Assembly: GCA_008933995.1 (NCBI GenBank)
Contig: WARS01002753.1
Coordinates: forward strand, 496,001 to 560,000
Origin: Datnioides undecimradiatus
Taxonomy: Eukaryota > Chordata > Actinopteri > Lobotiformes > Datnioididae
DNA length: 64,000 bases
Reading direction: 5' to 3'
Every line of letters starts with the position of its first letter. The first letter of the stretch is position 1. The notes beneath the pieces are model-generated. The model had not been told where the DNA came from, searched no databases, and saw nothing but the letters and a program-made list of their open reading frames with translations. The position numbers were made by a program, and so were the translations under genes. Of the stretch, positions 9,848-22,749 are shown in pieces.

Positions 9848-12800
9848 TCACATCTTGTTGGCCTTCCAGGTCAGGTAGGAGTTCCAACCGACGGCGACGA
9901 CCTGGACGACGGCCAGCCTACAGGAGCAGGAGAGCGTTTTCCGTGTTTAAGGGTTTTAAAGCCTCTAACAACACATTAAGAACTCTAGATCGTGTGACGT
10001 TTCTGAGATTTTCACAAAATGGTTCAAGAAAAATGCACAGAGGTGTTTTGTATGAAGCAAGGACGACTTTCTGTTTTGCGGCAAAAACACTAAAAATGCA
10101 TTTTAAAGGCAGTGAAACCCAAAAAATATGGAAGTTTAATAAGAAAAAGCTTTTAAAAGACACTGAAGACAAACGCAGGCTATTAGCCTCGACAGCTGCA
10201 GATTAAAAGGATGTACCTGAATACATGATTTAGTTAAGTCCTGATTCTAATGAGCTGCCAGTAATAAAACTGCACAAGAGCTCGCTGAAAGCCCAGATGT
10301 TTCAGTTTTCCCACCGGCACTTGAATGCACCATGCATTTGTGGGACTGTAACCTGCTCAGTCAAACACGCGGGAAGTGTTTCCAAAACTCCACTGAAGTT
10401 GAATATTGATATTTATTCAGGCTGTGAAGTGTGAATTTGTGAAATTGTGAAAACTCCAAATTAAAATCTGTTGGGCACGTTTGTTAATCTGTGCAGATCA
10501 CATTTGAGACCACTTACACACATTAAAGCTTTGACAATCAACCATCAATACAGTTATTAATTCAGTTTTATTAATAATTCTTTAATAAAGCTGTGAACTC
10601 TTACCTGTGGTGCAGTGGAATGAAGTAGAAATTGGCGATCTGGACTGGGGGCCACAGCTGGGACGCAAACGGAAAAACACTCATTTGAGGCACAAGATGG
10701 AGGATTTCAATCAACAGCTTAACCTGAACAAAAGTGACATTTCCTTTATAAACAGGTCAATAAAATGGTGAATAATCCAGGAGAAACTCACGTAGTAATT
10801 TGAGATCAGAGCGTCTGTGTAATCCTGGGAATTAGATAAAAAACAGAAGTTATTAATTAATCATCAGCATCATAATGAGTCACTTTTAATAATAATAATA
10901 ATAATGATCGTTTAGAGGAATCTGCCAGTGGTGGACAAGTTAAGAAGGATTCAAGCAGCTCACAGTCTGATCAAAGTGAAGTCCTGCAGTTCCCTGAGCG
11001 TCCACCAGAGGCTCCAGCAGCGAGTCAGTCCCCATAGACCCCCATGTTAAAATGCAGCAGTAAACACGTTTACAGCCTGGTACAAACAACGGTTTGGTCT
11101 CTGCAGCTAGTTTCCCCGTTCATGACGACTGTACTTCTTTGACTGACAGTGCCGTGTTTCAGCAGCCATGCATCATTCGACCCCGCCTCACCGCCACCCA
11201 TGTGACACCTCTGTGCCCAGTTTTTGGATTAGCCAGGAGTAAGGTGACGTCACGTGCTGCCAAGATGGCCGACATGCTCCCACTTGAACGCATCACTACC
11301 AGTGAGCCACAGTGTCTCACCAGACACCAGATTTAAAATCTCTTTACTGAGAAACAAAGACAGATTCATCACCACCCGTTTTCCTGGAATATAACATTTA
11401 TTTATTTTTCAAAGTGCTGATCATATCTTTAACAGACAGGACGTCAGTTCTCTCCGTGGTTCAGTTTTAGTCTCAGCTCAGGGAAAAGGTATTCAGAAGA
11501 GACTCAACAGGAACCTTCTGGATCGTCTGATCGTGCGTCTACGCTGCACATGACATCAGCTCAACCATTAAACAGCTGTCAGCGATGAAGTTTAACTGTA
11601 CTGACAATCGATTAATCACCTCGAGTCATTATTTAAGAAAAGAAAAGTCCAAAATCTCTGATTCTGCTTCTTAACGATCAATATTTCTGGTTTCTTTCTG
11701 AAAGTAAACTGAACATCTTTGATTTGTGAGCAAACGAGACACAGGAGGTCGTCACCTCGGTCACCGTGGGCTTTGGGAAACACTGAAACACATTTTTCAT
11801 TCATTTAATTTAATTTGTGACCCACAAAACTGATCAATCACTCAGATCATCAATCCAACGGATTAACAATGAAAAACATCAGGTCACAGTTGGGAGAAAG
11901 GTCTTTTTCTGGAGTCCCGCACCTCCAGGACTGAACCCGGCTCAGCCTGGCTCAGAGTTTAGACTGAAATGATTGTAATGGTTTGATTATCTGGTCAGAA
12001 GCTGCCGACAGCCCAGTTTGTTTTCACATCAAAGCAAAGAAACTTCCTAACTCAGGCATCAGGCCGAGCGCTGAAAACAGTTTCCATCACTGAACCAACG
12101 ACCCCGGCGGCGGCGGCGGGGGATGAAGTGAGGGATGGCGATGTGTTCAGACCTCCAGTCGGCGGAGGGAGTTTCATTCCAAAACAATGCAGGACGGACG
12201 TTTCATGGCCAACAGCAGCAGCGGCACGCCGAGTTAACGCTGAGCGATCGTTAGTGATCGACGTCCTGATCGGCCTCCTGCAGACGCTGCAGCTCCTGCT
12301 GCAGAGGTTTGAGTCATCGGACGCAGTTCACTGTTGAGTCACATCACTAAGCTGCAATAACGCATTTAAACAGCTAAAACTGATCAAAACAACTGCATTT
12401 TATATAAAAGAGGATCGCTGCTCAGTTATTTTCATCACATAATTACAAATCAGGCGTTGAATGTTACAGAACAGGGTCGTCTAACTCATTTCAGTTTGTG
12501 TTTCAGGGGCCCGAGCACTAAAACCACTGAATCATAACCTGTGAATAACAAAAGAAAACAGTTTTTCCACTTACTTTTCATAAAAAAGAAAATAAGTTCT
12601 TAAAACAGGAATGACACGTGACAGCAGACGTCCGTCAAACTGAAAAAGCACATTTAATCCTTTCTTCACTGTTTTACTGTTTTCTTTTACTACCAATGTG
12701 TCTGAACCCTGCAGATAACTCCGATTTAATGAATTGGAAGTTCTAAACTGTGTCGCTAAGGCAGATGAGCGCTAACATTATCTGGGAACCATCATGCTCA

Positions 12801-13000
12801 CAGCTAATTAGCCATCCATTTACTGTAATTATACATACAGTCTCATTGGTACTCACTGGTTCATGCATGCAGCCCAGAGGTGGAGCGAGTATCGAACCGC
12901 TGACCTCTAATGACCTCTGAGCCTCAGCCTCAATGATCAAACTGACTTTTCGGCATTAAATATAAAAGGTGTGTGCTGTTTATGCACAAACAGCTCTCTG

Positions 13001-13054
<54 letters not shown>

Positions 13055-13222
13055 TCGTCTCTTTAAAGGTCACCTCAACATGTGCGGACGTATAAAAACA
13101 GGCCAATGTTCCTGTTTCAACCTTTATTTCTGTGGTTTTTTTCAGAGTGAAACTGTTGTTTAATTATGGCCAAACAAGCTCCTACACCACCTGAGGTGAC
13201 ATTATGGCGGCTGATCGCTGCG

Positions 13223-13275
<53 letters not shown>

Positions 13276-16200
13276 CTCCTCACACACTCCGGAGAGGACG
13301 GGACCTTCCTCAGCTCCTCCAGCAGTTTCTGAGATGACTGCAATCCCTTCAGTGTCTTATACCAACAGGAAGTGACTTAACATGACTTGACATGTGACAA
13401 CAGCTGTCAATCAAACATGAAGAGGAAGTTAAATGGTGTTTTACAGTTTTTTTTACAGGTAACAGAGAACAGGTGAGTTACAGGGATCAGCCTTATGTTT
13501 GATCAGTCATTGTTTCTGCATCACTGGTTCTGACCTCCCTGTTTTCACGTTTTGGGCGCAATTCCTCAAATAAGTTTGCTTTAAACAGAGGCCAGAGTGG
13601 CGTTGCCATGACGACGACCTAATTCCAGGCCTGTTAAAGCGTTTGATGGGAAACGATGTCATAAAACAACAACAAAAACAACAGAAAAACAACAAAACTC
13701 CACTTAAAGCAGCAGCAGTAGTCTGCACGTGAGGCGTTTGGGAACATCCGTAATTTGCAGCGTCTACCGATATCCTGCATGCAAGGAATCTGTGATCTGT
13801 GATTTATATATTAATTATTAATTAATGACACGTAATCGAGGTAAAAGTTTGATACTGATCTGAAGTCAGGTCCCCCCCGGCGCAGGTGACACAGAACAGG
13901 TGAGTCACAGGTGAACCAGAGAGTGTCGGCCGCGCCCGTGTCAGAGCTTTCAACAATCGGGGCTTCGGTTGACGGCTTCATTAATGTTCTCCTCACAGTT
14001 CCTCGGCGCCGGGGCGTCTGAGGTTGTAATGAGCACATCCGTCATTTATTTTCTGTCCTTTCTGACATTTACCAGCCTGGCCTTTCAGGCCCGCGCGCCT
14101 CCGTTTGTAAATAATTGATGGTGACCAGCCGCACGTTGGGTAAACGAAGCGGTGACGGACGTTTGAGCAGCTGGCACAGGGATGACAGTTTAGCTCTGAC
14201 CTGGCACACAAACCAAACACACACACACACGTATATACATATAAATATATTAATATATATGAAGGCATGAGTCACTCCAGCTATTTCCACAGTCCCTCCG
14301 CCCTCTCTCATCTCTTCCTCCATCATCACAGGAAATAGCTTCTAATAATAATGAGAGGTGAGTGCTGGAGGTCAGATACCGAACCTGCAGTGAAAACCAG
14401 ACTTGGGCCCAGCTCACACACACAGACCACTGATCTCCAGCCAGTTTGAGCGTCCAGTCTCGAGTTTAAATATAGAAAACCAGGTCAAGTCAAACCAGAG
14501 TCCAGTGACAACTTCAAAACTGCAGGAAACAGCAGAAAAGTTCACGTTGATGCTGAAAAAACACTCATTTTGTGAGTTAAACGTGTCAGAGTGGTCATGA
14601 ATTAACACTTTTCAGCCAGAATAAAACATATTTCATGTATCTTTTGACAATACTGATGTGAATTCACCTCAGAAACAGTTTATTTTACAGCACAGCAGAG
14701 GATACGCTGCTCTTCCTCCTGCTCACCGAGGCTTTAATGCATCGTTCATGAATGAAACATGAGCCGAGGACTCATCGGGTCAAAGCACTGAACTTTCACC
14801 TCAAGCGGAGGCGACGTCGACCTCGCAGGTTCAGCTAACGCACACGAGCGAACGTCTTCAGCGCTCACATCCATTACTCGAGTAAAAGTATTCAAAGTGC
14901 TCCCTGGATGAATGCTCCTGCAGCATTTTCTATAAGATCATCAGACGTTTGTAGCTCCGGGTCACTGTGAAGCTGTCAGACAAATGTAATGGAGTATGAA
15001 AATGGAAATACTTGAGTAAAAGTACTCAGTTACATTCGACCGCTGCCTATTTTCAACATCACTGCGCTGCAGATGAGCTCGCTGAACGCAGGAAGTACTC
15101 GTCTAACGATGACGGTAAAGTTGAGTTTTCTGTATTCTGCTTATTTCAGGTTGTGGGTGCAAGCTGGATGATTTCCCATCATGCACTGGTGGACAGCAGG
15201 TAAACACAGACTGTATGTATGGGAGGCGACATGCAAACCAACCAGAGAAGAAGAGCGACACAGAGGACGTAGCGCTGCCGCTCATAAACTGTGATGTGAA
15301 AATGAATAAATAAACAAACAAACTCACCCTCTTGAGCTTGTCGACGTTCTCCTCCACCGTCAGCCCGTTCAGAGCGCCGGAGATGCAGAGGAACGCCCCC
15401 AGGAAACACGGCGCGAAACACAGCTGCGAACACGCGCCGGAAGAAGAAACGAGAAACACGAAGTCGCTTTAAATACAACTTTTTAAAATATATTCTTATA
15501 ATTACACCCTTCAGTTCAAATGTGAGGTGTCTGCAATAAAGCAAAGAGAAATGTTCCAACTTTGCTGGATGAGCCGTCTCCACGCGTGGACAGGAGATTT
15601 GTAAATACATGCAGGCAGGTGACGCTGCACTCGTCTACACTCGGGCGTTTTAAGTTAGTTTAATATAAAAACAGATACCTGGTGACATAAAATCAACTGG
15701 GGCAATAAGTTTCACCCCCTGTGATAACTGTGACCTGGCAGTGTGACGCAGAGGTTACACTGTTTTCACTGGATCTGCTCCGCTCAGTCTAATAGAGCAT
15801 AAAGTAAATACGTGATGCATTCACTGTGCGTTGGATTTTCCGCATTTAAGTTTATAGAAGCTCTGCACTCTGCTGGGCTCCAAATAAATGGTTTTAATCT
15901 CTTTTTAAGGCAACGTTTGGATCTTTTAGCTCAAAGCCAAGACCGTCTAACAGAGGCCGAAGCCTGATGCGTTCACTGTCTGGTGGATTTTTCTGCGTTT
16001 CCCTTAGTGGATTCTCAGAGACAGAGTCTGAAATCACTTCAGGAGACTCTGGCCTCTGTTTGGTTGATTACAGTGAAGTGAAGAACCCTGCTCACACATC
16101 AGACTTACATAAACGCGTGCATCTGTTATTCAGCTCTGACGCAGATCGACGCTGCAGCTGCATCGCCGTCACCGAACAGCACTTCTGTCGTTCCTGAGGC

Positions 16201-19200
16201 GGCGGCGGCGGCGGCGCAAACACAGAACTATTCAAGCGTGCGACCTGGACCCCTTCGCTCTGCTAAATAATTGAACAGGAGCGCGCAGTGAAAGCCCCAG
16301 AGGCGTCTTCTTCTGTGGTGGTTTGAGTTGAATCATGAGTTTGTTGTTTTCGCAGTTTGATCGAATCAAACACCAGAGGGCAGAGCGAAGACGCGGGGCG
16401 GGGAAACACTTCTTCTTTGGTTTTTACATGTTCTGATAGAAGAGCTGAGCTAAAATAAGCTGCATCTAAACACACACACACACACACACACAGTTGTCTG
16501 TTTTTGGCTTTTTGTTCATTCAAGAGAAACGTTTGTCAACAACTAGACGAGATGCGGATGAGCTCTAATTAAAACTCTTTTCTCCCGGAGTCGCTGCTCT
16601 CGACAGATTTTTGAGTTGTTTTCACTTCAGCGGTTGCAGATCGATCGGATCTGAACTGTTTCAGCTTCTCGAATGTCAGGATTTGTTTAAAAGTTTGGTT
16701 TGATGGTCATTTTCAAGTTGTCTGCTTCAGCGATGGGACATTAAAATGAATATTTTTATTTATTTATTCTATAGTTTTACTCATTTCTGACTTTTTATAG
16801 AACAAACAGGCAGATTGTGACCATACTTGATAACAGATGGATTTGTTATTTGCAACATAGAAGAGGAATGAAAGGAAGAAGAAGAAGACTGCAGGTTCCT
16901 CAGGCGCTTCACTCATCAGGTCAAACAGCATCTTCTTAATGACAGCAGAAGAAGAAGACTGACAGGTGGTCGAGAAGAAGGACGAGAGGAAGAATGAGAA
17001 GGACGAAAGGATGGACAAGAAGAAGAATAAGGATGAAAGGAAGAAGGAGAAGACGAGGAGATAGAAGATGACTGCAGGTTCCCCACGTGTTCCTCTCACC
17101 TGGTCAAGCAGCATCTTCTTCACGGCAGCACTTTTAGTTAGACGAAGAAGAAGGAAGAAAGGATGGAAGAGAAGAGGAAGGATGAGAGGAAGAAGGAGGA
17201 GGAGAAGGAGAAGAAGAAGATCACTGCAGGTTCTTCAGGTGTTCCTCTCACCTGGTCAAGAAGCATCTTCTTCATAGCAGCACTTTTGGTTCCTCCAACC
17301 ACGAGTCTGTCCAACACTTTGTACCATCCGCCGATCACCGGACCCTTTGTTGACAAACAAACAAACAACGATCAATTCTCACTAGCAAACATCAGTTTTC
17401 CGGTGAATCCTCTGTGGATTTCATGAAGCGTCTGGCTGCAGATTAACAGAATTAACTTCATGTATCTTTAACGTGGTGAAGGACGATACATCATGTATGA
17501 GCTGTGAAACAGTTGTGTGTTTCCACGTGAACGAGCAAACATGTCTTAGTGTAACACGACTCCCGCGTGTAGTCGAGGAGCTATTTTCAAGACGAGCGTC
17601 GATACATCTTCTGTCCATAATTCATGACGAGGACGCGGCCGATTGGACGGACCTAAGGCGATTATGGAAATATAAATATACCTCGACGACCACGCCATGA
17701 TGTCGTCAAAGGATTGTGCAGCTGTCACAGCACTTCTGAATTCACAAACACACAAAAGGCATGAAGACGCTGCAACATGGATAAACATGCACACACACAC
17801 ACACACAAACACACGGGTGTATTACTGAACCACTTTGTTTCTTTGTTTGCTGAAGAAGACAAGAACTGGAGAAGAAGGAGGACAAGAAGAAGAAGATAGA
17901 GAGAAAGAACGTGGACAAGAAGAACAAGAAGAACCCTGAGAAAAGAAAAGAAAAGAAGTGAAGAAGAAAGAGAAGAAGAAAAAGAAGACGAGAAGAAGGT
18001 GGAGGACAAGAAGAAGAGGAAACGAAGAAACAGAAGGACTAGAAGATTAAAATGGAGATAAGTAAAAGAACAAGACAGAGAAGAAGAAGAGGGACATGAA
18101 GAAGATGTTGAAGAAGACTAAGAGAAGGGACATGAAGAAGAAGATGGAGAGAAGAAAAAGGAGGACAAGAAGAAAAAGAAGGAAGAAGGTGAACAAGAAG
18201 AAGATGGAGAAGAAGGAGGAGGACAAGGAGAAGGAGAGAGTGAAGAAGAAAAAGAGGAAGACGAGAAGAAGATGGAGGACACGGAGAAGAGGAAAAGAAA
18301 CAGAAGGACTAGAAGAAGAAGATTAAAATGGAGAGAAGAAAAAGAAGGAGGACAAGAAGAAGATGAGGACAAGAAGAAGAAGAAGAATTTATACAATTAA
18401 TTAAGAATTATTTCAACACATTAGATGAACAGTGACATAACGGTGCTTCTTTGTGTTGTAGGACATACAGATGAATTGTGTGTTTCACTCTGGTTAATAA
18501 AAACGTTTACCAAACAAAAGATCTGATTATTGTTAACACGAGTCAGTCGGTAATCAAAGGTGATTTCATGAATCATCTCCGAGCTGCAGCCGCGTTTATT
18601 TGTTTGTTTTAAAGAAAACGTTTTCGTGCGACTGAAAAGCGTCAGGACTCACCACGAAGAAGAAACCGATGCTCATCATCTTGGCCGTCCGCCGCACGTT
18701 GTGATGGGCCAGTCCTCTTCTCTCAATCAGCTGCTGGGAGATGACATCACCGACGCCCACTAACGAGCCTGGAGGACGAACAGGAAGCAGATGCGGCGTT
18801 TCAGATCCTCCAAAGTCACAAAACCAGAACTTTAAACATTAAAACATTAGTATAAAAACTCAAAAGACGACGTAAACACAGAAAATTCATATTAATGTTT
18901 ACAGCAGCTGTGGATTCTTGAAGTTTAGAGACTTTTATTATGAAATTGAGACTTTTATTATGAAATTGAGACTTTTTATTTTGAAATTGGGATGTTGCAG
19001 TGTTGCTGCTATAAATTTCAGGTAGTTTTAGCCTCATATTTAAAATCAGACTGTAGATTTTGATTATATTTGTGCTTTAAATACCATCGAAGGTACAAAT
19101 ACTTCAACAGATTTGAACAAAACAACGTATCCTAGCATCAAAACTCTTTGTGCTCCTGGTGCAGAACATTCAAACGCTCGAGGGAGTCGCTTTAAACAGC

Positions 19201-22053
19201 ATTAAACACCAAAATGAAAAACATCTGTGTTAAGTCTAGTTGAGCTGGTTCCAAAGTTTGCTCCACCTGCTCTCTATGATCCATCCAGCATCAGTTACAG
19301 CTTACTGACGGGCTGCAGCAGGACCCAGCGGACACCTCGGACAGGTCGCCGCTTCATGTAAACACAAACGTTTGCATTTGCACATCTGAGCAATTTAGAG
19401 TCACTCGCTGACCTGCAGGTGTTTGGAGTGGGACAGGAAGCCTGAACACTTTGCTTCATCTCATCTGTTCTTTCAGTTTAATCATGGCCAAAAAGCTTTT
19501 TCACGTTGATCCCAGCGCACGATTTGCTCCTGCCCGCACAGACACAACATCACTGAACGAGTCAGCACTTACAAAACCTGCAGATATGAAGCAAATTAAG
19601 AATTCATTTGTTTTCTTCTTCTTCTTCACCTTCTTCTTCTCTGTCTTCTTTTTCTTCTCTCCATTTTAATGTTCTTCTTTTCATCTTCTTGTCTTCTTTT
19701 TCTTCTCCATCTTCTTCTTCTTCACCTTCTTTCTCTCTGTCTTCTTTTTCTTCTCTCCATCTTCTTGTTGTCTTCTTGTCTTCTTCTTCATCTTCTTCTT
19801 CTCGTTCACCTTCTTCCTCTTGTTCTTTTTCTTTTCTCAGGGTTCAGGGTTCTTCTTCTTCTTGTCTACCTTCTTCTTCTCCATGTCCTCGGGTGAAGGT
19901 AAGTCACCTTTCAGCTCTGAGGGACGTATCTGGCTCTTACAGCGGTGCCTCTGGAGCTCATTGTAAAACCAAAACCTCCGGTCTGAAAATCTGCATAATG
20001 CACAAAACAAAACCACAGCTGTTCACCTCAGGACGCTTACTGCTGAATTTCCTTTGGTCCCAACTCGTAAAAACACCCGTTCAGCAGGTGGAAGCAGCTC
20101 TGATCCCAGCTAACATAAGGTCACCCACTGCAGCCCGCATACTGCAGCAGGGTTTAAACTGACAGCACGCTGTAATAATAAAGACCCGGCTGAACGAGAG
20201 CTAACCTTTCCTTAAAATGTCACAGGGGAACTAATAAAGGTAGTTAGGGTGACACGGTGGACGCACACACACGAGTGTACGCACACAGACGCCAGACAGC
20301 AAATGTCAATTGTTCACCTTGAGAGCAGTAAATACAAATACAAGCGTTTGTCAGACTGCCGGATGGGCAGCGAGGCGCTAACTTAGAGCGCAGAGGCTCC
20401 GGTCTCCGGCACTTCACCGTCGCTCGCAGGAGCACATGTTTGCTTTTATAACGCTTTTATCACTGAGCGGAGCGATCATCTGAGAAGGAAAGTAAAGTTT
20501 CACACAAGTCGTAACGCAGTTTAAACACACGGTGAGTCATTTTCTGCCGCTACAGCGTGGGATGCTGGGAGTTGTTGTCTTCCTGTCAGCTGGGATTCCT
20601 TCAGTGTTGATGGTTCAGGAGGTTTTTACTGGGAGCTGAATTCTCCACAGAGGTCTCCTCCTCTCCAAAACAAACAGAGCCGCTGATTCAAACCCAGAGA
20701 AACACTGAATAAAGCAGTTCCACCTTAAAAACCACTGTTTCTCCCACGCTGTCGGCCGCACACGGGACGTCCTGGAGGGGCGGCGAGCCGAGCTGCTGCT
20801 AACGTTTGCTCAGCTTGTTTCTCTGATAACTTCAGATCCAGACGTCCGACGACTGAAATCCTTCATCTGCTTCAGATACAGAGTTAAAAACAAGCAGCGG
20901 CTGAAAAGAGGAGCACAGAAATGTGTCTTACAGCTGATCCAGAGTCAGTTTATCAAGCTGCTGCTGACACACAGAAATGTGTCTTACAGCTGATCCAGAG
21001 TCAGAGTCATAAGTCAAAAAGTACAGTCTGTAGTCAAATTTTAGTGTTTAGCCCCTGAATTCTGATCGTTACAGTAAAACTGCATTTAAACAGTTTAAAT
21101 TATTAAATAACTTGAATATAACGATGCACAGAGTAATAACCAGTGAGTTATGAAGTACACTGACCCTTTACTGAAGTAATATTATAAAAATACTCCATTA
21201 CAATTAGTCCTGAAGTCAAAATCTTAGTGTCATTCCTCCATTACGTGTCACAGGTGTCACAGTCTTCAGATAAAAAGTAGCCTGCACCAGCTCCGAAGTG
21301 CTGTAATGAACCGGTGAGCGACGTCTCCATCTGGTGGTGAATCGGCTGCACTGCACCGGCAGGAAGTCTCATTTTACACAGACGTGGTAACAGTTTGTTA
21401 GCATTTGCATTAGCATGAGCCTTGACTTTGTTTTCATGCACCATGCAAATGCAAACTCTTTATGAATGCATTGAGGTGCCTCTGCAGAGCACTTTCAGTT
21501 ACCTTGTCTCTGAACGGTGCAACCTAAATAAATCTGTATTTAACTCAACTCACACAGGAGTGAGCATGAAAGCATCCTGACTGTTGTTATTTATTCATCT
21601 GTCTATATATTGTTTATCTTGTGAGTTACATAAACAGACCACAACTTGCAGATTTTTGTAAAACCCAGTGTTGAAGAATGAACCTTGAACCTGAAAACGT
21701 TGCGCAACATGTCACCGAGTTTCAGAGGGAGGCAATTTTTTAGGAATGAGGTTCACTGTGAACGGGGGCGAAGGTCATGAAACATGACCAGCGGTTGAAC
21801 ATTTCACACCCTGTGCTTCTGTCATTGTTTATATATTGTGTATCTAAACCCAAAGTAGACATTAAGCAGGTCTGTGCAAAGCTTAGTTGCTCAGTTAAGA
21901 TGAATTGGTTTGCAGTGTGATACGTGCTTGCCTCCTCAGCCCTGCAGATGTTGGATACAGGCATTTGTGGTTCTTCTTACCAGCAGTCACTATCTGCACC
22001 GTCCAGGGGTATTTGGTCATCAAAGCTTGGTAGGATCTCCACAGGCCCGCCAT
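9848..22053 (-). CDS. mpv17: Mpv17, mitochondrial inner membrane protein
   Basis: Seven coding exons: 22053-21981, 18768-18653, 17344-17252, 15423-15328, 10824-10792, 10657-10605 and 9917-9848. Together they give 534 nt, 177 residues, with GT-AG junctions and phases in agreement (human MPV17 is 176 residues). The protein begins [17 protein letters not shown] and contains the family blocks [70 protein letters not shown] and [12 protein letters not shown]. The Mpv17/PMP22 family has four membrane segments. The protein sits in the inner mitochondrial membrane, and its loss causes mtDNA depletion (human disease; zebrafish transparent/roy mutant). The start ATG lies 8 nt after an acceptor (TTTTCATCCCAG), implying a non-coding first exon, with a GTAAGT donor candidate near 22653. 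Introns 1-3 are rich in purine/pyrimidine tracts, and exon 3 has partial tandem copies in the following intron. The product call is secure. Confidence 0.96.
10970..11345 (+). repeat. dispersed repeat family B
   Basis: Shares, in inverted orientation, the blocks CTTTGACTGACAG, CCATGCATCATTC, CACCGCCACCCA, TTTGGATTAG and TGCCAAGATGGCCGACAT with a copy at 57.6-57.9 kb. It lies in mpv17 intron 4, next to exon 5. Frames through it are not conserved protein. Confidence 0.8.
13010..13050 (+). repeat. (CA)n microsatellite
   Basis: About 20 CA units preceded by a CT run, in mpv17 intron 4. Confidence 0.97.
13224..13270 (+). repeat. (CA)n microsatellite
   Basis: About 23 CA units, in mpv17 intron 4, about 170 bp from the previous tract. 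Confidence 0.97.
16880..17250 (-). repeat. two tandem partial copies of mpv17 exon 3 within GAA-rich DNA
   Basis: Minus-strand sequence matching the last third of mpv17 exon 3 plus the start of its intron recurs at about 17140-17070 and again at about 16955-16885, roughly 155 and 170 bp from the true exon end. The conceptual reads are [11 protein letters not shown] and [11 protein letters not shown] against the true [11 protein letters not shown]. The copy nearest exon 3 keeps an intact CAG|GTGAG donor, while the distal copy has lost it. GAAGAAGG-type purine tracts (plus strand) separate the copies. Confidence 0.85.
17850..18390 (+). repeat. GAA/GAG purine tract, arm 1 of an inverted repeat
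   Basis: About 540 bases are almost wholly purine on the plus strand (AAGAAG, GAGAAG, GGACAAGAAG), with the landmark GAACCCTGAGAAAAG near 17932. It lies in mpv17 intron 2. Open frames through it are low-complexity Lys/Glu/Arg reads and not genes. Confidence 0.85.
19605..19888 (+). repeat. CTT/CTC pyrimidine tract, arm 2 of an inverted repeat
   Basis: This is the reverse-complement counterpart of the 17.85-18.39 kb purine tract and lies in mpv17 intron 1. The landmark CTTTTCTCAGGGTTC near 19832-19846 is the complement of GAACCCTGAGAAAAG in the other arm. The two arms flank mpv17 exon 2. Confidence 0.85.
20553..21004 (+). repeat. dispersed repeat family A, full-length copy
   Basis: A roughly 450-bp element starts GCGTGGGATGCTGGGAG and ends in about two units of a roughly 53-bp tandem motif containing CTTACAGCTGATCCAGAG. 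It lies in mpv17 intron 1. It matches, inverted, the copies at 26.34-26.55 and 39.32-39.75 kb. It has no coding capacity, so it is a non-autonomous element or a SINE-like repeat. Confidence 0.85.
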
Positions 22054-22653
22054 TCTGCTGCCTGGGATGAAAACAAACAAACAAACAAACAAACAAAAAT
22101 CACAAACTTACTACAAAGAAACTGCACCAACGTGATTTCTGCATTAATCCACCCCGCCCACCGGCAAGCACTGTGGCTCAAATCAAGCGACCCCTGCTAA
22201 TAAGTACCGTTATAGTGTCCATTAGTCTAACTGGACTGCTGTTGGGGGTAGTTAGCTGGTATTATGTGAAAACAACAATTCTTACTGTACAGAAACCGTT
22301 TTATTGATTAATCACCAACGTTATTATAATTTAAAGTCGTAATTATAAAGAGTGTCATTTTATGTTAAATCTATCATCGCCGAATTGAAGACTGGGTTCA
22401 AATAGTTAAGAATAAAACATAAATATGGTTGTTACCGATACACAGAGTAACAAACAATAAAGAAAACTTTCAACTTTCAACTTTTTTGAATGCGGTCTGG
22501 TGTAACGTGCGGTCTCATCCCGGCTAAGCTAACGTCACTTTGCAGCAACTTTAGCGTCGCGTCTTAAGTTGACGTTAACGGCGTCAAACCGAGTCGTTTC
22601 TTTAAACCGTTCAGGAAAACAACTGGACAACAACCGAGCTGCCGAGGACTTAC

Positions 22654-22745
22654 ACAGATATCACGGCATTCAACCTTAATCTCTGTTTACACTCGCTGTG
22701 TTAGTCAGTGTCCAGTGAATGTTCACCTGCTGAGCCCGGCTCCAC
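22654..22745 (-). promoter_or_regulatory. likely mpv17 non-coding exon 1 and promoter region
   Basis: A consensus minus-strand donor (GTAAGT, on + at 22648-22653) lies about 600 bp upstream of the acceptor that precedes the mpv17 ATG. The surrounding 22.48-22.86 kb is richer in CpG than its flanks. I therefore place the first exon and start region here. The upper limit is a guess, and no TATA box is evident. Confidence 0.45.
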
Positions 22746-22749
22746 TGCG

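Noticed and set aside
18096..18326. Open frame of 76 Lys/Arg/Glu-rich residues
   Set aside because: It is a by-product of the GAA/AAG purine tract; no conserved protein pattern and an open frame in several registers.
19608..20162. 184-residue Ser/Phe/Leu-rich open frame
   Set aside because: The first half is the CTT pyrimidine tract and the rest is intron 1 of mpv17; no domain and no splice support.
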